Assembly (NCBI RefSeq): GCF_044542075.1
Contig: NZ_JBITTU010000001.1
Coordinates: forward strand, 248,001-312,000
Source of the DNA: Leeuwenhoekiella sp044542075
GTDB lineage: Bacteria; Bacteroidota; Bacteroidia; Flavobacteriales; Flavobacteriaceae
DNA: 64,000 nt
Direction of reading: 5' to 3'
Part shown: positions 61,167-64,000 of the stretch, one piece after another
Layout: each line of letters begins with the position of its first letter
Position numbering within the stretch: the first letter of the stretch is position 1
Notes under the pieces: model-generated
Told to the model about the DNA's origin: nothing
The model's database searches: none
The model's input: the letters and a program-made list of their open reading frames with translations, nothing else
Position numbers and translations under genes: made by a program

Positions 61167-63560
61167 TTATTCTGTTCTGAGTGATTTTACAGGATTTGAA
61201 AGTGCTGCTTTAATAGCTTGAAAGCTCACCGTTAGTAAGGTAATTGCCAGTGCTCCTGCACCTGCTGCAATAAAAATCCATACAGAAATTTCGGTATGAT
61301 AGGTGAATTTTTGAACCCATTGCCGCATCAAATAATAGGAAACGGGAGCTGCTATGAGCAGAGCGATAAAGACTAATACTATAAAGTCTTTAGACAACAA
61401 TAGCCATAAATTTGCCACTGATGCGCCCAGTACCTTGCGCACTCCTATTTCCTTAGTACGTTGCTCTGCTACAAAAGAGGCTAATCCAAATAAACCGAGA
61501 CAACTTATTATAATTGCTAAAAATGTAAACACCTTTGCTAAGCTTGAGATACGATCTTCTTCTGCAAACTTTTTTGCATATTCCTGATCTATAAACTCAT
61601 AACTAAACAAAGCATTGGGGAAATTTCTTTTAAATACTTTTTCGATAGTTGCAATATTATCGCGAATGCTTTTTTTAGGGTTTAATCTTAAATTCCAATA
61701 GCTTGCAGACTGCCGGTCATCAAACGCATAAATCGCTTGTTTCACAGGTTCATAAGGCGATTGCACTACTATATCTTGTATTATTCCTATAATTTGATAT
61801 TTATAAGAATCATCTTCCCCACTCTGTCTCAAATATTTGCCTACAGGATCTTGTAATCCCATATATGCAACAGCTGTTTCATTGAGAAGTACCGCACTAG
61901 AGTCTGTGGGAAATTCACGAGAGAAATTACGCCCTGCAACCATCTTAATATTTAGTGTCTCAACAAACTCATAAGATATTCTGGTATGTGCAAGATCTTC
62001 CTGAAAGCCTTCAGGTTTTCCATCCCACTCATACCCGCTTTGATTAGACCATACATCTGTTGTGGGGCTACTTGATGTGGCCATTTCTAGCACAGCCCCA
62101 GATTCTTTAAACTGGTTACGCATCATATCACTCTTGCCTAAAAACTGATTGCTCATTACCGGAATTTGAATCAAATTTTCGGTGGTGTAGCCTATAGGTC
62201 TGTTTTTACTGAATTCAATCTGCGCCATTACAATAAGTGTCCCAATTATTAAAGCTGCCGAAACACTAAACTGGGTCACCACAAGTATTTTCCGCGGAAG
62301 CGTACCCAGTTTACCCACTTTAAAGGTTCCTTTCAAAACTTTTATGGGCTTAAAAGACGACAAATAAAGAGCCGGATAACTGCCTGAAATTAGAGCCGTA
62401 ACAATTATAAATATCAAGGCCACACCCCAAAACATTAAGTTTCTCCAGGGAAATAAAATCGCTTTATCTGCAAGTGTATTAAAAGGTTTAAGGAAAAGTA
62501 GTGTAATTGTCAATGCCAAAATAAAAGCGAGAACAACCACTAGAAATGATTCGGTTAAAAATTGTTTTACCAGTTGATTTTTTGTAGATCCTATCGTTTT
62601 GCGTATTCCGACTTCAATGGCGCGTTTTTCGCTTCGGGCAGTCGCTAAGTTCATAAAATTTATACACGCCAGCAGCAACACAAATATTCCTATAATACTA
62701 AATAGCCATACATTTTCTATACGACCACCGGTTTGTACACCATTTTCAAAGTTAGAATACAAATGCCACTCACGCATAGGAAACAAAAACAGTTGCGGAT
62801 TGAATGAAGCGATATCTGGATCGCTGTCTTTTTTAACCGAAGATATTGCAGCACTTACGTTTGCGACTTCTACAGCATCAGCAAGCTCAACAAATAATTG
62901 AAACGAATTATTACCCCATTGATCTGCCGAAGATTTTACCCAGTCTCGGTTTATATAATGTGACCAGGGCATTAAATACTCTGTGGTACTAAAATCATTA
63001 CCTTCTGGAATGTCTTCATAAATTGCACTCACAATCATAGTGTCAATGCCGTTTACTTTAATAAGCTTACCCATCGCATCTGCGGCTCCAAAAATTTTAT
63101 GAGCAGCGGTTTGTGAAAGCATTATGGCATTATTCTGTTTTAATGAAGCGGCATCTCCCTGTAGAATTTTTAAACCAATCATTTGCGTAAATTCAGGTTG
63201 TACCGAATATCCTTTTAGCGATAAAACAGTTTCTTCATAATTAAAAAATCGAGAGTCTAACCACGACGCCATACTAATGTGCTTAAATTGAGATTTAAAA
63301 TCTTCCCTAAGTGCAAATTCTAATGGACGTGGTATTGCAGGACTGGTTTGGGTTACGCCGTTAAAGGTTTGTGACTGGTACACCTGCGCCAGTCTAGACT
63401 TGTTTTCAAAATGATTATTGTAATTGAGTTCATCTGCAACCCATAACCCAATCATCAGCGTTACAGCCATTCCCAGAGCAAGACCAAAAATATTTATTGC
63501 AGAGTAGCCCTTATGTTTTAGAAGATTTCTAAAGGCGATTTTAATATGATTTTTAAACAT
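61167..63560 (-). CDS. FtsX/MacB-type ABC transporter permease
   Basis: A 797-residue permease of the large Bacteroidota type. It has an N-terminal transmembrane helix (about 18-40), a MacB-like periplasmic domain (about 50-280), and a first FtsX domain with three helices (about 285-430, with ARSEKRAIEVGIRKTIGS). A second periplasmic domain (about 440-660) and a second FtsX domain (about 675-790, with EQRTKEIGVRKVLGAS) follow. It sits between another permease of the same family (39-base gap) and the ATPase gene. Such tandem permeases with one ATPase form mechanotransmission-type exporters rather than importers. Confidence 0.9.
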   Translation of the reverse strand: MFKNHIKIAFRNLLKHKGYSAINIFGLALGMAVTLMIGLWVADELNYNNHFENKSRLAQVYQSQTFNGVTQTSPAIPRPLEFALREDFKSQFKHISMASWLDSRFFNYEETVLSLKGYSVQPEFTQMIGLKILQGDAASLKQNNAIMLSQTAAHKIFGAADAMGKLIKVNGIDTMIVSAIYEDIPEGNDFSTTEYLMPWSHYINRDWVKSSADQWGNNSFQLFVELADAVEVANVSAAISSVKKDSDPDIASFNPQLFLFPMREWHLYSNFENGVQTGGRIENVWLFSIIGIFVLLLACINFMNLATARSEKRAIEVGIRKTIGSTKNQLVKQFLTESFLVVVLAFILALTITLLFLKPFNTLADKAILFPWRNLMFWGVALIFIIVTALISGSYPALYLSSFKPIKVLKGTFKVGKLGTLPRKILVVTQFSVSAALIIGTLIVMAQIEFSKNRPIGYTTENLIQIPVMSNQFLGKSDMMRNQFKESGAVLEMATSSSPTTDVWSNQSGYEWDGKPEGFQEDLAHTRISYEFVETLNIKMVAGRNFSREFPTDSSAVLLNETAVAYMGLQDPVGKYLRQSGEDDSYKYQIIGIIQDIVVQSPYEPVKQAIYAFDDRQSASYWNLRLNPKKSIRDNIATIEKVFKRNFPNALFSYEFIDQEYAKKFAEEDRISSLAKVFTFLAIIISCLGLFGLASFVAEQRTKEIGVRKVLGASVANLWLLLSKDFIVLVFIALLIAAPVSYYLMRQWVQKFTYHTEISVWIFIAAGAGALAITLLTVSFQAIKAALSNPVKSLRTE

Positions 63561-63599
63561 GATTGATTGATTTTGATTGATACTTTCTTAGTTTCTTCT

Positions 63600-64000
63600 T
63601 TACTCTGCTCTTAAACTTTTTACAGGGTTTTTACGTGCGGTTTTAAGTGTTCTAAAACCCATAATTAAAATAGCTAGCAGCAACATCCCCAGCCCACTTG
63701 ATAGAAAAATCCACCAGCTCATATCTGTTTTATACGCATAATCCTGAAGCCAGTTGTGTAATCCCCACCACGCCACTGGAGCCGCAATGACATACGCTAT
63801 AACAAGTAATTTTAAAAAGTCTGCACACAATAACATATTGAGTTGAACTAATGAAGCTCCCAACACCTTGCGGATGCCAATTTCTTTAGTGCGACGTTCT
63901 GTAGTATGAATAACTAACCCTAACAGTCCCAGACAACTTATAATTATAGAAAGTGCAGTTGCCCAATTCAATAAACTTGCAATACGTTGCTCCTGCTCAT
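63600..64000 (-). CDS. FtsX/MacB-type ABC permease, C-terminal part
   Basis: The frame is open to the window edge, so only the last 133 codons are seen. They match the second FtsX domain of the neighbouring permease: a helix with SIIISCLGLLGLV, then ERRTKEIGIRKVLGAS, two more helices and the ending KSLRAE (the neighbour ends KSLRTE). A TTG at 63971 is not a real start, because the coding pattern continues upstream (EQRIASLLNWAT). It is the upstream paralogue in the same operon. Confidence 0.88.
   Translation of the reverse strand, partial: EQEQRIASLLNWATALSIIISCLGLLGLVIHTTERRTKEIGIRKVLGASLVQLNMLLCADFLKLLVIAYVIAAPVAWWGLHNWLQDYAYKTDMSWWIFLSSGLGMLLLAILIMGFRTLKTARKNPVKSLRAE

Noticed and set aside
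1..64000. rRNA, prophage, insertion sequence or conjugative genes
   Set aside because: I looked for rRNA-like sequence, transposase DDE motifs, integrases and phage structural genes and saw none in this window.

Overview
The window comes from a low-GC Bacteroidota genome, most likely a marine or soil member of the Flavobacteriaceae. I infer this from SusC/SusD outer-membrane pairs, promoters of the TTTG-N(17-23)-TAnnTTTG type instead of sigma70 boxes, few Shine-Dalgarno sequences, a DnaQ-DnaE fusion, a FolK-deoxynucleoside kinase fusion, a PorE-like OmpA protein and many short lipoproteins. I cannot name the genus. No rRNA, CRISPR array, prophage or insertion sequence was seen.

1-8.5 kb: the 3' end of fabD, then four small lipoproteins that all begin their mature part with Cys-Arg-Glu. 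They flank a probable DNA-repair cassette: a radical-SAM protein with its DUF4130-type partner, divergent from a LexA-like HTH-S24 regulator. DUF2461, Kdo transferase (waaA), a sugar aminotransferase and a nitroreductase follow. 8.7-24 kb: PorE-like OmpA protein, AsmA-like protein, queuosine-precursor transporter, FolK-dNK fusion that appears to start at ATT, a SpoU methyltransferase divergent from mutS, tRNA-Gly and tRNA-Leu, a lipoprotein metzincin, and a tandem pair of DUF2383 ferritin-like stress proteins.

24-34 kb: dnaE with an N-terminal proofreading exonuclease, then an islet between dnaE and trxA. The islet holds a DUF2075 nuclease-helicase split by one in-frame stop codon, bracketed by three copies of an approximately 85-100 bp structured repeat. 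trxA, a ClpP paralogue, a DUF58 protein and tRNA-Asp follow. 34-42.5 kb: a DJ-1/PfpI protein, the NHEJ pair ku-ligD, a stress-type SDR operon, a secreted DNase I-fold enzyme, and a LuxR response regulator whose sensor kinase gene has decayed to a pseudogene.

42.5-60 kb is the most interesting part: two facing operons that together look like a phosphodiester and phosphomonoester utilisation locus. The rightward arm has a propeller-sensor LuxR regulator, SusC, SusD and two lipoprotein glycerophosphodiester phosphodiesterase-like enzymes. The leftward arm has SusC, SusD, a lipoprotein alkaline phosphatase and a fusion of a GDPD/PI-PLC-like domain to an alkaline phosphatase. Inferred pathway: the diesterases cleave phosphodiesters to monoesters, the phosphatases release phosphate and alcohol, and the SusCD pairs import substrate or products. 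Both arms carry a hairpin directly after susD, and the left arm has a 16-bp perfect palindrome upstream. 60.4-64 kb: a MacB/FtsX-type ABC exporter operon that runs off the window.
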